From the NCBI GenBank assembly GCA_036375165.1, contig DASUSI010000140.1:11127-75126 (forward strand): a stretch of DNA of 64,000 nucleotides. The letters run 5' to 3'. A model generated the notes under the pieces. The model had not been told where the DNA came from. It saw nothing but the letters and a program-made list of their open reading frames with translations, and ran no database searches. Made by a program: the position numbers and the translations under genes. Below are positions 33,368 to 42,357 of the stretch, one piece after another. Within the stretch, counting starts at the first letter, position 1. Each line of letters starts with the position of its first letter. Source of the DNA: WHSM01 sp036375165. Lineage in GTDB: Bacteria; Actinomycetota; Actinomycetes; Mycobacteriales; Micromonosporaceae.

Positions 33368-34687
33368 ATGGTCTCCGCCGAACCGGTCGTCGCACGGCTG
33401 GTCACGCCGCTGCCCGGACCGAGATCCGGCGAGTTGCAGGCGCGGCGGCAGCGGGCGGTGGCGGCCGGAGTCGCGGTGATGCTGCCGGCATTCGTCGATC
33501 ACGGAGGCAACGGACTACTGGTCGATGTGGACGGCAACACGCTGATCGACTTCGGGTCCGGGATCGCGGTCACCGGGGTCGGCAACCCGGCTCCCGAGGT
33601 GGCGGCGGCCGTCGCGGAACAGGCCGCCCGGTTCACCCACACCTGCTTCATGATCAGTCCGTACGAGGGCTACGTGGCGGTCTGCGAGGAGTTGAACGCG
33701 CTCACCCCCGGCTCGTTCGAGAAGCGCTCCGCGCTGTTCAACTCTGGGGCCGAGGCGGTGGAGAACGCGGTGAAGATTGCCCGCCACGCGACCGGACGGC
33801 AGGCCGTGGTGGGGTTCGAGCACGCGTACCACGGGCGTACCAATCTGACGATGGCACTGACCGCGAAGTCGATGCCGTACAAGCACCGGTTCGGGCCGTT
33901 CGCGCCGGAGGTCTACCGGGCACCGATGTCGTACCCGTTCCGGGACGGCCTGTCCGGTGAGGCCGCCGCCGCGCGGGCGATCGACGTGATCGAGTCCCAG
34001 GTCGGCGTGGGGAATCTGGCCTGTGTGGTGATCGAACCGATCCAGGGCGAGGGCGGGTTCGTGGTGCCGGCACCGGGGTTCCTACCCACGCTCGCGGCAT
34101 GGTGCGTGGCGAACCGGGTGCTGCTCGTGGCGGACGAGATCCAGACCGGGTTCTGCCGTACCGGCTCGTGGTTCGGGTGCTCGTACGAGAAGGTCGAACC
34201 GGACCTGGTGACCACGGCGAAAGGGCTCGCTGCCGGGCTGCCCCTCGCTGGGGTCACCGGCCGGGCTGAGGTGATGGACGCGGTACACCCGGGCGGGCTG
34301 GGCGGCACGTACGGCGGCAACCCGGTGGCCTGCGCGGCGGCGCTGGCCGCGATCGGCGTGATGCGTTCCGGTGACCTCGCCGCCCGTGCCCGGCACATCG
34401 AGCAGGTGATGCGGCCCCGGCTTGAGGCGCTGGGTGAGCGTCACCCGGTGATCGGTGAGGTACGGGGACGCGGCGCGATGCTGGCCGTGGAACTGGTACG
34501 CCCCGGCACCGCCGCGCCGGACCCGGCGACCACCCGGGCGGTCGCCGCCGCCTGCCACGCCGCCGGGCTGGTGGTGCTCACCTGCGGCACGTACGGCAAC
34601 GTGCTGCGGTTCCTGCCGCCGCTGGTCATCCCCGACGCCGTACTGGAAGCGGGGCTGGACATCCTGACCGCCGTGTTCGTCGGCTGA
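33368..34687 (+). CDS. gabT: 4-aminobutyrate transaminase
   Basis: 439 residues from ATG 33368, separated by a single base from the aldehyde dehydrogenase stop, so the pair is one operon. It is a class III PLP aminotransferase: NSGAEAVENAVKIARHATGR, FEHAYHGRTNLTMALT, VIEPIQGEGGFVVP, VADEIQTGFCRTG and the Schiff-base Lys in TTAKGLAAGLPLAGVTG. The SGIAVTGVGN and YKHRFGPFAPEVYR stretches are those of GabT. Converts GABA and 2-oxoglutarate to succinate semialdehyde and glutamate. Confidence 0.93.
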   Translation: MVSAEPVVARLVTPLPGPRSGELQARRQRAVAAGVAVMLPAFVDHGGNGLLVDVDGNTLIDFGSGIAVTGVGNPAPEVAAAVAEQAARFTHTCFMISPYEGYVAVCEELNALTPGSFEKRSALFNSGAEAVENAVKIARHATGRQAVVGFEHAYHGRTNLTMALTAKSMPYKHRFGPFAPEVYRAPMSYPFRDGLSGEAAAARAIDVIESQVGVGNLACVVIEPIQGEGGFVVPAPGFLPTLAAWCVANRVLLVADEIQTGFCRTGSWFGCSYEKVEPDLVTTAKGLAAGLPLAGVTGRAEVMDAVHPGGLGGTYGGNPVACAAALAAIGVMRSGDLAARARHIEQVMRPRLEALGERHPVIGEVRGRGAMLAVELVRPGTAAPDPATTRAVAAACHAAGLVVLTCGTYGNVLRFLPPLVIPDAVLEAGLDILTAVFVG

Positions 34688-34815
34688 TACCGGACGCATG
34701 TGAGGCTGGCGGCGGGTGTCGGGAAAGCGTCAGAGTTTGCGCTTGACGCACCTTGGTGGTAATACCGTTAGCTGATGGAAACTCGGCACCCCAGTACCTT
34801 CCGAAAGGGGCTTCC

Positions 34816-34863
34816 GTGACTTCTGCATCAAACAACGAAAGCCTCGCTCGTACCATCGTCTAA
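34816..34863 (+). CDS. Possible 15-residue leader peptide
   Basis: GTG 34816 is 5 bases after AAAGGGG and is followed by 14 more codons (MTSASNNESLARTIV) to a TAA at 34861, 8 bases before the leucine-rich-repeat gene's ATG. It may be a real short upstream reading frame, or the original N-terminus of that gene severed by a frameshift. Nothing in the peptide is recognised. Confidence 0.3.
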   Translation: MTSASNNESLARTIV

Positions 34864-34999
34864 CGCGGAGCATGGTGGCGCTTCGTTTGGTGGACTGCCA
34901 AGGACTGCGCTCCTGCGCCGCCCTGCATGAGGCGAAGGATCTGGAGATCCTGGAACTTCCAGGTTCCGGAATCACCGACATCGGATTCGTGGCATCAAT

Positions 35000-35885
35000 G
35001 AGCGCTATTCACGGGTGTTACCAGCCAAGCCGGTAGAATTCGAGGGCGGTGATGATCCGGATGATGGTAGGGAGTTCGGATAGGCGTCCTCGGTATCCGG
35101 TGGCGATCATTTTCCAGTTCTTCACATGGGCGATGCATCGCTCGACTGCGGATCGTAGGGAAGAAATCGTTTTGTTGTTCGCCTTGTCGCCTTGAGAGAG
35201 TTCGCCACCCCTGGATTTCTTGCGCGGGGTGATCACGGACGTTCCCTGGTAGGCGGCGTCACCGATCGTCGGGGTGTCGGTGAGGGTGTCTTCCCAGCCG
35301 CACTCGGCGAACGCTTTGCGGTCGTGTGTGACGCCAGGTAGGGGCACTGATATGCCCAGCAGGCCGCCTCCGATGTCGGACGCCACCTGGAGGTTCAGTC
35401 CACAGCGGTGCCGTTTGCCCGAGTAGTTGCCCTTGTGACCAGCGCGGTTGCCGGTCGGGACGAGGGTCCCATCGACCAGGACGATCCGGCCACGGATGGC
35501 CTCTCTCAAGTCGGGAACATGAAGACAGAGCGCCTCCCCCACAAGTGGAAGAACGCCTCGAAAAATTCTTGACACCGTCGGTTGGCTGACCCCGAACAGG
35601 TCACCCACCGCCGCTTGGCTGAGATTCTGCCGGACATACACCAACGTGATCACAACCGCGCGGTACAGCCCCACCACCGGTGGATGCACCCGGCCCTTCC
35701 GGCACTGGACAATCTGCCAGATCCGAGCAACGAGCTCCTCGATCTGGTCCGGGGCGAGCCCTGTAGTAGACTGATAACGCAACGGCTCCCCTTGTAAGTC
35801 GTCTTCTGTGGTAGGAAACCGATCTTACCTGGTTGGAGCCGTTGCCCTATTTCAGGGTAATCAAATCATTGTCAGAATAACGCTC
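35000..35885. mobile_element. Complete IS5-family element (ISL2-like), 886 bp
   Basis: Left end GAGCGCTATTC (35000-35010) and right end GAATAACGCTC (35875-35885) form 11-bp terminal inverted repeats with one mismatch. The flanks carry the 3-bp direct repeat AAT (34997-34999 and 35886-35888). A 3-bp ANT target duplication is characteristic of the ISL2 group of the IS5 family. The element holds one intact transposase gene on the minus strand. Confidence 0.88.
35018..35782 (-). CDS. IS5-family transposase (DDE)
   Basis: 254 residues from TTG 35782, with AAGGGGAG just upstream. An N-terminal helix-turn-helix (LSQAAVGDLFGVSQPTVSRI) is followed by a DDE_Tnp_4 catalytic core: first Asp in RIVLVDGTLVPTG, second in TIGDAAYQG, Glu in SLRSAVERCIAHVKNWK. 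The frame is complete and ends 18 bases inside the left inverted repeat, so the element is probably still active or was until recently. Cuts and pastes the element between its two 11-bp ends. Confidence 0.93.
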   Translation of the reverse strand: MRYQSTTGLAPDQIEELVARIWQIVQCRKGRVHPPVVGLYRAVVITLVYVRQNLSQAAVGDLFGVSQPTVSRIFRGVLPLVGEALCLHVPDLREAIRGRIVLVDGTLVPTGNRAGHKGNYSGKRHRCGLNLQVASDIGGGLLGISVPLPGVTHDRKAFAECGWEDTLTDTPTIGDAAYQGTSVITPRKKSRGGELSQGDKANNKTISSLRSAVERCIAHVKNWKMIATGYRGRLSELPTIIRIITALEFYRLGW

Positions 35886-36082
35886 AATGCATAAGCTACG
35901 AAGAATCGACCTTGATAACTGCCATGGCCTAAGTGACCTCAGCGTTTTGGCGGAACTACCACGTCTTGAAAATGTCAGCGTGGTCGGTGCCAGACAGATT
36001 ACAGAAGAAATGATTGACGACCTTAAGCAGGATCGTCCCAAACTCGTAGTGAATCACGGTTTCTACAACGACGGCATTTACA

Positions 36083-37336
36083 TCACCTCTTGACACTTTT
36101 CGATTGCAGGTCGAGGGACGAATACTCGTCGATTCTCCAGGGACAGCCGTACCCGGTCAGTTTCTCCAGGAACGGCACCGCGTCGAACGCCTCCGGACCG
36201 AGCACCCCGGAACCGCGCCAAGCACCCGACGCCAGCAACTCCAACGCCACCACCGGGTTGACCGCGGTCTGCCACAGCACCGCCTGGGCTCCGTACTCGG
36301 CCATCGACCAAGCGTTGTCCACCACGTGGTACAGGTAGACCGCCCGGGGCCGACCGTCCGGGCCGATGCCCCGCACGTACGTGCCGGCGCAGGTCTTCCC
36401 GCGCATCCGGTCCCCGAGTGTCGCCGGGTCCGGGAGGGTGGCCACGACCAGGTCCCGGGGTGCCACCTCCGCGCCCGCCACCCGGACCTTCCCGGTGCTG
36501 TCCAAACCGAGCTTGTGCAGCACCTTCAGGACTTCGATGAACTCGGTGCCGAGGCCGTACTTGAAGGTGACCCGGCCCGACACCGGCACCCAGCGTGGGA
36601 TCAGCACCACCTCTTCGTGCTCCACGTTGACGCACTCCACCTCCCCGATCCCCTCCGGGAAGGCGAATACCTCCGGCTCGGAGAACGGCTCGGTGGTGTG
36701 CCAGCCACCAGCCTCCCAGATCACCGGCGGGTTCAGGCACTCCTCGATCGTGGTCCAGATCGAGAACGTGGGCGCGAACTCGTACCCGTCCACGGTGAGG
36801 TTCGCGCCGTCGCGTACCCCGATCTCCTCGATCGAGGAGAACAGGTGGTCAGCGGCGTACCGGGCGAACACGTCGGACAGTCCCGGCTCCACCCCGATAC
36901 CCACCAGCGCGAGCCGCCCGGCCCGCCGCCACTCGGCGTCCCGGGCGAACTGCGCGTCGCCGAGCTTCACCCCGCACTCGGCGTACGGGCGCTGCGGGTG
37001 GGGCCGCGACAGCGACATCGCCATGTCGAGGTAGTCCGCGCCGGCCGCGTACCCGCCGTCGAAGATCGGCATCACAAACCGCGGGTCGACCGCGTTGAGG
37101 ATGTGGCTGATCCGGTGCTCCCGGCACACCGCGGCGACCGCCCCGGCGTCGGAGGCGTCCAAGCGGGCCGCCGTGAACCGGGGATCCGCCACAGTGGACA
37201 CTGCCCGCTCGGCGCGTCCGGCGTCGTGGTCGGCCAGCACCATCACATCGAAGAAGTCCCGGCGGGCCGCGATGCCCGCCACCGCCGACCCCACCCCACC
37301 GGCACCGATCACCAGCACCCGCATCGCGTCGGTCAC
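36083..37336 (-). CDS. Saccharopine-dehydrogenase-like oxidoreductase in the polyamine locus
   Basis: 417 residues from GTG 37336 (ATG at 37324 is an alternative). MRVLVIGAGGVGSAVAGIAA is the NADP Rossmann motif; ILNAVDPRFVMPIFDGGYAA and AGADYLDMAMS follow as in the saccharopine dehydrogenase family, which includes carboxyspermidine and lysine 6-dehydrogenases. It is cotranscribed with potC (the start overlaps the potC stop as GTGA), so an imine reductase acting on polyamine-derived compounds is likely; the exact substrate is not decidable here. Its 3' end touches the LRR gene. Confidence 0.85.
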   Translation of the reverse strand: MTDAMRVLVIGAGGVGSAVAGIAARRDFFDVMVLADHDAGRAERAVSTVADPRFTAARLDASDAGAVAAVCREHRISHILNAVDPRFVMPIFDGGYAAGADYLDMAMSLSRPHPQRPYAECGVKLGDAQFARDAEWRRAGRLALVGIGVEPGLSDVFARYAADHLFSSIEEIGVRDGANLTVDGYEFAPTFSIWTTIEECLNPPVIWEAGGWHTTEPFSEPEVFAFPEGIGEVECVNVEHEEVVLIPRWVPVSGRVTFKYGLGTEFIEVLKVLHKLGLDSTGKVRVAGAEVAPRDLVVATLPDPATLGDRMRGKTCAGTYVRGIGPDGRPRAVYLYHVVDNAWSMAEYGAQAVLWQTAVNPVVALELLASGAWRGSGVLGPEAFDAVPFLEKLTGYGCPWRIDEYSSLDLQSKSVKR

Positions 37337-38190
37337 CGGGCATCCGCCACCAGAGCCGCCGCCCGAGTCTCCGCGATGGCCACCGGAGGACCTTCCGGAC
37401 GGCGACGGCGGCGCAGTTCACCGGCCAGCACCAGCAGCAGCGCGATCCCGAACATCGCGGTGCCCACCACGTTCACCTGCGGCGGCACGCCACGCTGCGC
37501 CGAACCCCAGACGTACATCGGGAAGGTGACCGTGTTACCGGAGTTGAAGTTGGTGATGATGAAGTCGTCGAACGACAGCGAGAACGCCAACAACGCGGCG
37601 GCCAGGATCCCGGGCAGCACCTGCGGCAAGGTGATCCGCCGGAAGGTCTGCCACTCGGTGGCGTACAGGTCGGCCGCCGCCTCCTCCAGTTGCGGGTCCA
37701 TCCCGGCGAGCCGCGCCTTGACGGTGACCACCACGAACGACAGGCAGAACATGATGTGCGCGATCAGGATGGTCGAGAACCCGAGCGGCACCGCCGAGGC
37801 CACGAACAGCGCCAGCAGCGAGGACCCCAGCACCACCTCGGGGGTGGCCATCGGAAGGAAGATCAGCAGGTTGGTCCCGGAGCGTCCCCGGAACCGGTGC
37901 CGGGCAAGCGCGAACGCCATCAGGGTGCCGAGCACCGTGGCGACGGCCGTGGCGAGCAGCCCGATCTGCGCGCTGATGGCCAGCGCGTCGCACAGGTCAC
38001 CGGCCCCGCACGGGTGCAGCCAGTTGTCCAGGGTGAACTCGTTGAAGCTGTACGACAGCCGGCTGGCCGGCCGGTTGAACGAAAGCAGCACCACCACCGC
38101 GATCGGCAGGAACAGGTAGCCCAGCACCGCGACTCCGGCGAACACCACCAGGTGGTCGGCGAGCCAGCGAACGATCCGGTGGCGCATCAC
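37333..38190 (-). CDS. potC: Polyamine ABC transporter permease PotC
   Basis: 285 residues; starts at GTG 38190 overlapping the potB stop. Six membrane helices and the binding-protein-dependent permease loop EEAAADLYATEWQTFRRITL-PQVLPGI (EAA motif with the conserved Gly). The N-terminal VLLSFNRP and the late AFSLSFDDFIITNFNSG are typical of PotC. With PotB it forms the channel for spermidine/putrescine uptake. Confidence 0.93.
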   Translation of the reverse strand: MMRHRIVRWLADHLVVFAGVAVLGYLFLPIAVVVLLSFNRPASRLSYSFNEFTLDNWLHPCGAGDLCDALAISAQIGLLATAVATVLGTLMAFALARHRFRGRSGTNLLIFLPMATPEVVLGSSLLALFVASAVPLGFSTILIAHIMFCLSFVVVTVKARLAGMDPQLEEAAADLYATEWQTFRRITLPQVLPGILAAALLAFSLSFDDFIITNFNSGNTVTFPMYVWGSAQRGVPPQVNVVGTAMFGIALLLVLAGELRRRRRPEGPPVAIAETRAAALVADAR

Positions 38191-39092
38191 ACCAGCTCCT
38201 CGGTGCCGGCCCGGCGCACGTACCCGAACACCAGCAGCAGGATCGCCGCGAGCAGCATGAACGACAGCGCTGCCGCCTGCGGGTAGTCCAGCCGTACCAG
38301 GAACGCGCTGTCGATCACGTTGCCGAGCATGTACTGGCGCGGGGTGCCGAGCAGTTCGGCGTTGATGAAATCACCCGCCGCCGGGATGAAGGTGAGCAGG
38401 GTGCCAGCGACCACGCCGGGCATCGACAGTGGCAGGGTGACCCGGCGGAACGCGGTGGCGGGGCTGGCGTACAGGTCGCTCGCGGCTTCGATCAGTCCCC
38501 GGTCGATCTTCTCCAGGCTGGCGTACAGCGGCAGCACCATGAACGGCAGGAAGTTGTACGTGATCCCGGCGACCACCGCGAACGACGTGGCGAGCAGCCG
38601 CCCGTCCGGGCCGAGCAGCCCGACCGCCCGCAGTGCCTCCACCACCGGGCCGTTGTCGGCGAGGATCGTCTTCCACGCCAGGGTGCGTACCAGGAAGCTG
38701 GTGAAAAACGGTGCGATCACCAGGACCAGCAGCAGGTTGCGCCAACGCCCGGACTTGAAGGCGATCATGTACGCCAGCGGGTAGCCGAGCAGCAGCCCCG
38801 CGACCGTGGCGAGTCCGGCGTACCAGAAGGACCGGGCGAACTGCGGCCAGAACTCGCGCAGCGCGTCGACGTAGTTCCGCCATTCCCAGGTCATCTGGTA
38901 GCCGGTCTCCAGCGAGCCGGCCGGGTCGTACAGGCTGGTGGAGGCGAGGCCCGCCATCGGGAGTACAAAGAACAGCGCCAGCCACAGCCCGCCCGGGAGC
39001 AGCAGCAGGTATGCGATCAGCCGACGGCGCGGCCGGGGCGGGGTCGCAGGCGGCGGGGCCTGTCCGACGGTGACCCCGGTCAGGGCGGTCAC
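38187..39092 (-). CDS. potB: Polyamine ABC transporter permease PotB
   Basis: 301 residues from GTG 39092, overlapping the potA stop (GTGA). Six membrane helices; the first is preceded by an Arg-rich start (PPRPRRRLIAYLLLLPGGLW). The EAA loop is IEAASDLYASPATAFRRVTL, followed by PLSMPGVVAGTLL and FIPAAGDFINAELLGTP, characteristic of PotB. Channel subunit paired with PotC. Confidence 0.93.
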   Translation of the reverse strand: MTALTGVTVGQAPPPATPPRPRRRLIAYLLLLPGGLWLALFFVLPMAGLASTSLYDPAGSLETGYQMTWEWRNYVDALREFWPQFARSFWYAGLATVAGLLLGYPLAYMIAFKSGRWRNLLLVLVIAPFFTSFLVRTLAWKTILADNGPVVEALRAVGLLGPDGRLLATSFAVVAGITYNFLPFMVLPLYASLEKIDRGLIEAASDLYASPATAFRRVTLPLSMPGVVAGTLLTFIPAAGDFINAELLGTPRQYMLGNVIDSAFLVRLDYPQAAALSFMLLAAILLLVFGYVRRAGTEELV

Positions 39093-40249
39093 CGGACCTC
39101 CTCGAACCTGGATCCGGGCGACGCGGCCACCTCGTCGGGTTCCGGCGGTTCCGGCTCAGCGCCTTGCGGGCGGTCCAGCAGGAACGAGTGCGCCGGGTTC
39201 CAGTGCATGACGATCTCGGTGCCGGGTGGCAGTGGACTGTCGGCGGTGGCGTTGGAGGAGAACACCGACAGCTCCTGACCCCAGCCGGTACGGATCAGGT
39301 ACTCGGTGCTGACCCCGGCGTAGCAGGTGTCGGTGATCACCCCGGGCAACCGGTTGTGGCCGTCCGGTACCACGTCGGTGGGCCGCGCCATCCGTACCTT
39401 CTCCGGACGTACCCCCAGCAGGACCGATTCCCCGGAGGCCCGGTTGCGGGGCTGCGGCAGCGCGAACCGGCCCCCCGCGACCTCCACCGTGACATCGGCA
39501 CCCGCCGTGCCGGTGACCCGACCGGCGAGCAGGTTCGACTTGCCGAGGAAGGTGGCCACGAACCGGGTGGCGGGGAACTCGTAGATCTCGGCCGGCGGTC
39601 CCATCTGTTCCACCCGGCCGGCGTTCATCACAGCGACCGTTTCGGCCATCCACATGGCCTCTTCCTGGTCGTGGGTGACGTGCAGGAAGGTGATGCCGAC
39701 CTCGGTCTGGATCCGCTTCAGTTCGATCTGCATCTGGCGGCGCAGCTTCAGGTCGAGGGCTCCCAATGGTTCGTCGAGCAGCAGCACCTTCGGCCGGTTG
39801 ATCAGGGCGCGGGCGAGTGCCACCCGCTGCTGCTGGCCGCCGGAGAGCTGGGCCGGGCGGCGGCGCTCGTATCCGGACAGCTCGACCAGGTCGAGCGTCT
39901 GCCGGACCCGCCCGGCCACGTCCGGCGCACCACGGCGGCGCAGCCCGAAGGCCACGTTCTCGAACACGTCCAGGTGCGGGAACAGCGCGTAGCTCTGGAA
40001 CACGGTGTTGACCGGGCGGCGGTACGGCCGCAGCCGGGTGATGTCCGCCTCTCCAAGCCGGATCCGGCCGGCGGTGGGTTCCTCCAGGCCGGCCACCATC
40101 CGCAGGGTGGTGGTCTTGCCGCAGCCGGACGGCCCCAGCAGGGCGAAGAAGGAACCTTGGGGCACGGTGAGCGTGAGGTCGTCAACCGCGGTGAATCCCC
40201 CGAACCGCTTGGTCACCGAGACCAGCCGCAGCTCGCCCGACATCGGCAT
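39089..40249 (-). CDS. potA: Polyamine ABC transporter ATPase PotA
   Basis: 386 residues from ATG 40249 (AGGAG 5 bases upstream; a second ATG at 40243). Walker A LLGPSGCGKTTTL, Q-loop VFQSYALFPHL, signature LSGGQQQRVALARAL, Walker B VLLLDEPLGALD and His-switch LHVTHDQEEAMWMAE are all present. The last 130 residues form a regulatory TOBE domain (LLGVRPEKVRMARP). Drives PotBC. Starts one base after the potD stop. Confidence 0.95.
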   Translation of the reverse strand: MPMSGELRLVSVTKRFGGFTAVDDLTLTVPQGSFFALLGPSGCGKTTTLRMVAGLEEPTAGRIRLGEADITRLRPYRRPVNTVFQSYALFPHLDVFENVAFGLRRRGAPDVAGRVRQTLDLVELSGYERRRPAQLSGGQQQRVALARALINRPKVLLLDEPLGALDLKLRRQMQIELKRIQTEVGITFLHVTHDQEEAMWMAETVAVMNAGRVEQMGPPAEIYEFPATRFVATFLGKSNLLAGRVTGTAGADVTVEVAGGRFALPQPRNRASGESVLLGVRPEKVRMARPTDVVPDGHNRLPGVITDTCYAGVSTEYLIRTGWGQELSVFSSNATADSPLPPGTEIVMHWNPAHSFLLDRPQGAEPEPPEPDEVAASPGSRFEEVR

Positions 40250-41458
40250 TCAGGCTCCTATCACCTTCTGGAACTTGGCTTCGTACGTCTTCTCGTCCTT
40301 CTCGTTCAGGGCGCGGAAGGCGTGGGTTCGCCGGAGCGTCGCCGGGTCCGGGAAGATCAGTGGGTTCTCGGCCAGGTCGGGGTCGATCTTGGTCATCGCC
40401 TGCTGCGCGCCCTTGACGGGGCAGATGTAGTTCACCCACGCGGCCAGTTCGGCGGCCACCTCGGGTTGGTAGTAGTAGTCCATCAGCTTCTCGGCGTTGG
40501 TTTTGTGGGTTGCCTTGTTCGGCACCATCATGTTGTCGCTCCACAGCAGCGCACCTTCGTCCGGAACGACGAATCTGATGTCCGGATTGTCGAACTGGAG
40601 CTGGAGCACGTCGCCGGACCAGGCCAGGCACGCGGCGATGTCACCTTTCGCCAGGTCCTGGGCGTAGTCGTTGCCGGTGAACCGGCGCACCTGCCCGGAG
40701 TCGGTAGCTTTGGCGATCTTGTCGATGGCGGCGTCGAAGTCGTCCGCCGTGAAGTCCTCGGGTTCCTTGTCGAGGGACAGCAACGACAGGGTCATCGTGT
40801 CGCGCATCTCCGACAGCAGCGTGACCTTGCCCTTGAGGTCCGGTCGGGTAAGCAGTTCGTCGAAGGTGCGGACCTCCTTGGCGACCTTTGCGTTGTACGC
40901 GAGGCCGGTCAGCCCGCTCTGCCAGGGCACCGCCTGGTCCCGCTCCCGGTCCCAGGACACGTCGCGCAGCGAGTCGAGCAGGTTCGCCTGGACGTTGGGC
41001 AGGTTGCCGGTGTCGAGTTTCTGCACCCAGCCGAGCCGCAGCAGCCGGGCCGCCATCCAGTCGGTCAGCACGAAGATGTCCCGGCCGGTCGCCTGGCACT
41101 GCGCCAACTGGTTGCGGACCTTGCCGAAGAATTCGTTGTTGTCGTTGATGTCCTCGGTGTACTTGACCTTGATGCCGGTCTGCTTGACGAACGCGTCGAG
41201 GGTCGGGCGCTTGCTCTCGTCGTCCTCGGCGACGTCGATGTAGAGCGGCCAGTTACTGACGTTGAGCTGCCTCTCCGTGGCCGAGCGGTCCTCGCTCTTG
41301 CATGATTCGGCCGTCTCGCGGGTGCCCTCGGTGCCGCAGGCACTCAGGCCGGTGGCGACCAGGCCGCCGGCCAGGGCACCGCGCAGCAGCGTGCGACGGG
41401 ACAATGCGGAGGCAGGTCGTGCGACCTCGCCAGGCCGGTGATCGGGGGTGGTACGCAT
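40250..41458 (-). CDS. potD: Polyamine ABC transporter binding protein PotD
   Basis: 402 residues from ATG 41458 behind GAGGAAC. The N-terminus SRRTLLRGALAGGLVATGLS-AC has twin Arg and ends in a lipobox Cys, so export through Tat with lipid anchoring is likely. The mature protein follows the PotD fold: LNVSNWPLYIDVAEDDES, FVLTDWMAARLLRLGWVQ, NKATHKTNAEKLMDYYYQPE and AAWVNYICPVKGAQQAM. First gene of the potDABC-saccharopine-dehydrogenase operon and divergent from the Lrp regulator. Confidence 0.94.
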   Translation of the reverse strand: MRTTPDHRPGEVARPASALSRRTLLRGALAGGLVATGLSACGTEGTRETAESCKSEDRSATERQLNVSNWPLYIDVAEDDESKRPTLDAFVKQTGIKVKYTEDINDNNEFFGKVRNQLAQCQATGRDIFVLTDWMAARLLRLGWVQKLDTGNLPNVQANLLDSLRDVSWDRERDQAVPWQSGLTGLAYNAKVAKEVRTFDELLTRPDLKGKVTLLSEMRDTMTLSLLSLDKEPEDFTADDFDAAIDKIAKATDSGQVRRFTGNDYAQDLAKGDIAACLAWSGDVLQLQFDNPDIRFVVPDEGALLWSDNMMVPNKATHKTNAEKLMDYYYQPEVAAELAAWVNYICPVKGAQQAMTKIDPDLAENPLIFPDPATLRRTHAFRALNEKDEKTYEAKFQKVIGA

Positions 41459-41584
41459 GGGCTGTTCCTCTTCCCTTGAATATCCCGAATGCCCTGAAGG
41501 TTCACCGTAACGCTCAGCGACGCCGATCCTGACAGACTGATGGGAATAAGACGAGTGATTCCGTAGTGGAACTCTAGAATGACA

Positions 41585-41595
41585 ACTGATTCAGC
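41585..41595. promoter_or_regulatory. Palindrome ACTGATTCAGC in the potD-Lrp divergent promoter
   Basis: Matches the palindrome at 31905 in ten of eleven bases. It lies just downstream of TAGAAT (41575-41580), a likely -10 for the Lrp gene, so binding there could repress it. Partial copies of the half-site (ACTGA/TCAGT) occur at 42247-42276 before the aminotransferase. Confidence 0.55.
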
Positions 41596-41737
41596 ATCTG
41601 TCACCTGGGTCACGTCATCCCAGCTCTCCGGTCCACCGGAGCCGGCGTGACCGGGGCCCGCCCGGGCATGATCGACGGGCCCTGCGAGATGCTGCCGTAC
41701 CGGCGTACCGGGCGTTTCTCTTCGAAGGATGTGAACG

Positions 41738-42205
41738 GTGACACGTGGCAACTCGGAAGCTCTCCTCGACGACATCTCCAAGGCGATCATCGAGCAGTTG
41801 CAGCAGGATGGCCGGCGGTCGTACGCCGCGATCGGCAAGGCGGTCGGACTGTCCGAGGCGGCGGTACGGCAGCGGGTGCAGCGCCTGATCGATGCCGGTG
41901 TGATGCAGATCGTCGCGGTCACCGATCCGCTGCAACTGGGGTTCCCGCGCCAGGCCATGATCGGCATCGAGGTGGCGGGCGATCTCGACACGGTCGCCGA
42001 CGCGCTCGCGGAGATGGACGAGGTGGACTACGTCGTGATCAGCGCCGGGTCCTTCGACGTGCTCGCCGAGGTGGTGTGTCGCAACGACGACCACCTGCTG
42101 GAAGTGCTGTCCAAGCGGATCCGCAAGATCCCGGGGGTACGCCGGACGGAGAGCTTCGTGTACCTCAAGCTGCGCAAGCAGACCTACAGCTGGGGCACCC
42201 CGTGA
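41738..42205 (+). CDS. Lrp/AsnC-family regulator of the polyamine module
   Basis: 155 residues from GTG 41738. The N-terminal winged helix (LLDDISKAIIEQLQQDGRRS, AAIGKAVGLSEAAVRQRVQRL) is followed by the RAM/ligand domain (VAVTDPLQLGFPRQAMIGIE and AEMDEVDYVVISAGSFDVLA). Lrp-like proteins form octamers and respond to amino acids. Divergent from potDABC and upstream of the aminotransferase and oxidoreductase, it is the natural controller of the module and the best candidate to bind the ACTGATTCAG sites. Confidence 0.9.
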   Translation: MTRGNSEALLDDISKAIIEQLQQDGRRSYAAIGKAVGLSEAAVRQRVQRLIDAGVMQIVAVTDPLQLGFPRQAMIGIEVAGDLDTVADALAEMDEVDYVVISAGSFDVLAEVVCRNDDHLLEVLSKRIRKIPGVRRTESFVYLKLRKQTYSWGTP

Positions 42206-42357
42206 CGTGCCACGCCAGGCTCACATGATGGCCACGGAGCTGCGAAATCAGTTGCTGTCTACGAGATTCATGACTGAAACACTTGTCATCTAGCCCTTCC
42301 ATGTGCGATAACCGTTGTACGTAGCCCCTTCCGCACCTGAGTCGGGAAGAGACCCCC

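Larger units (their letters stand above)
34872..36093 (+). pseudogene. Leucine-rich-repeat-like gene split by an IS5-family insertion
   Basis: Left part 34872-34999 encodes LRLVDCQGLRSCAALHEAKD and LEILELPGSGITDIGFVAS; right part 35889-36093 encodes HKLRRIDLDNCHGLSDLSVL then AELPRLENVSVVGARQI. Removing the insertion and one copy of the AAT duplication rejoins them in frame across GFVAS-MHKLRR, giving 110 residues with about four LRR units of 22 residues. The rejoined frame is intact, so the insertion is recent. The gene is short; it may be a stand-alone LRR protein or the tail of something larger, as no start with a good ribosome site is seen. Its end overlaps the next minus-strand gene by 11 bases. 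Confidence 0.8.

Noticed and set aside
34688..34815. A promoter with TTGACG at 34743
   Set aside because: No -10 at suitable spacing could be chosen with confidence.
39164..41305. A 713-codon plus-strand open frame
   Set aside because: Shadow of potA-potD in high-GC DNA; repetitive Gly/Val/His composition and no domain.
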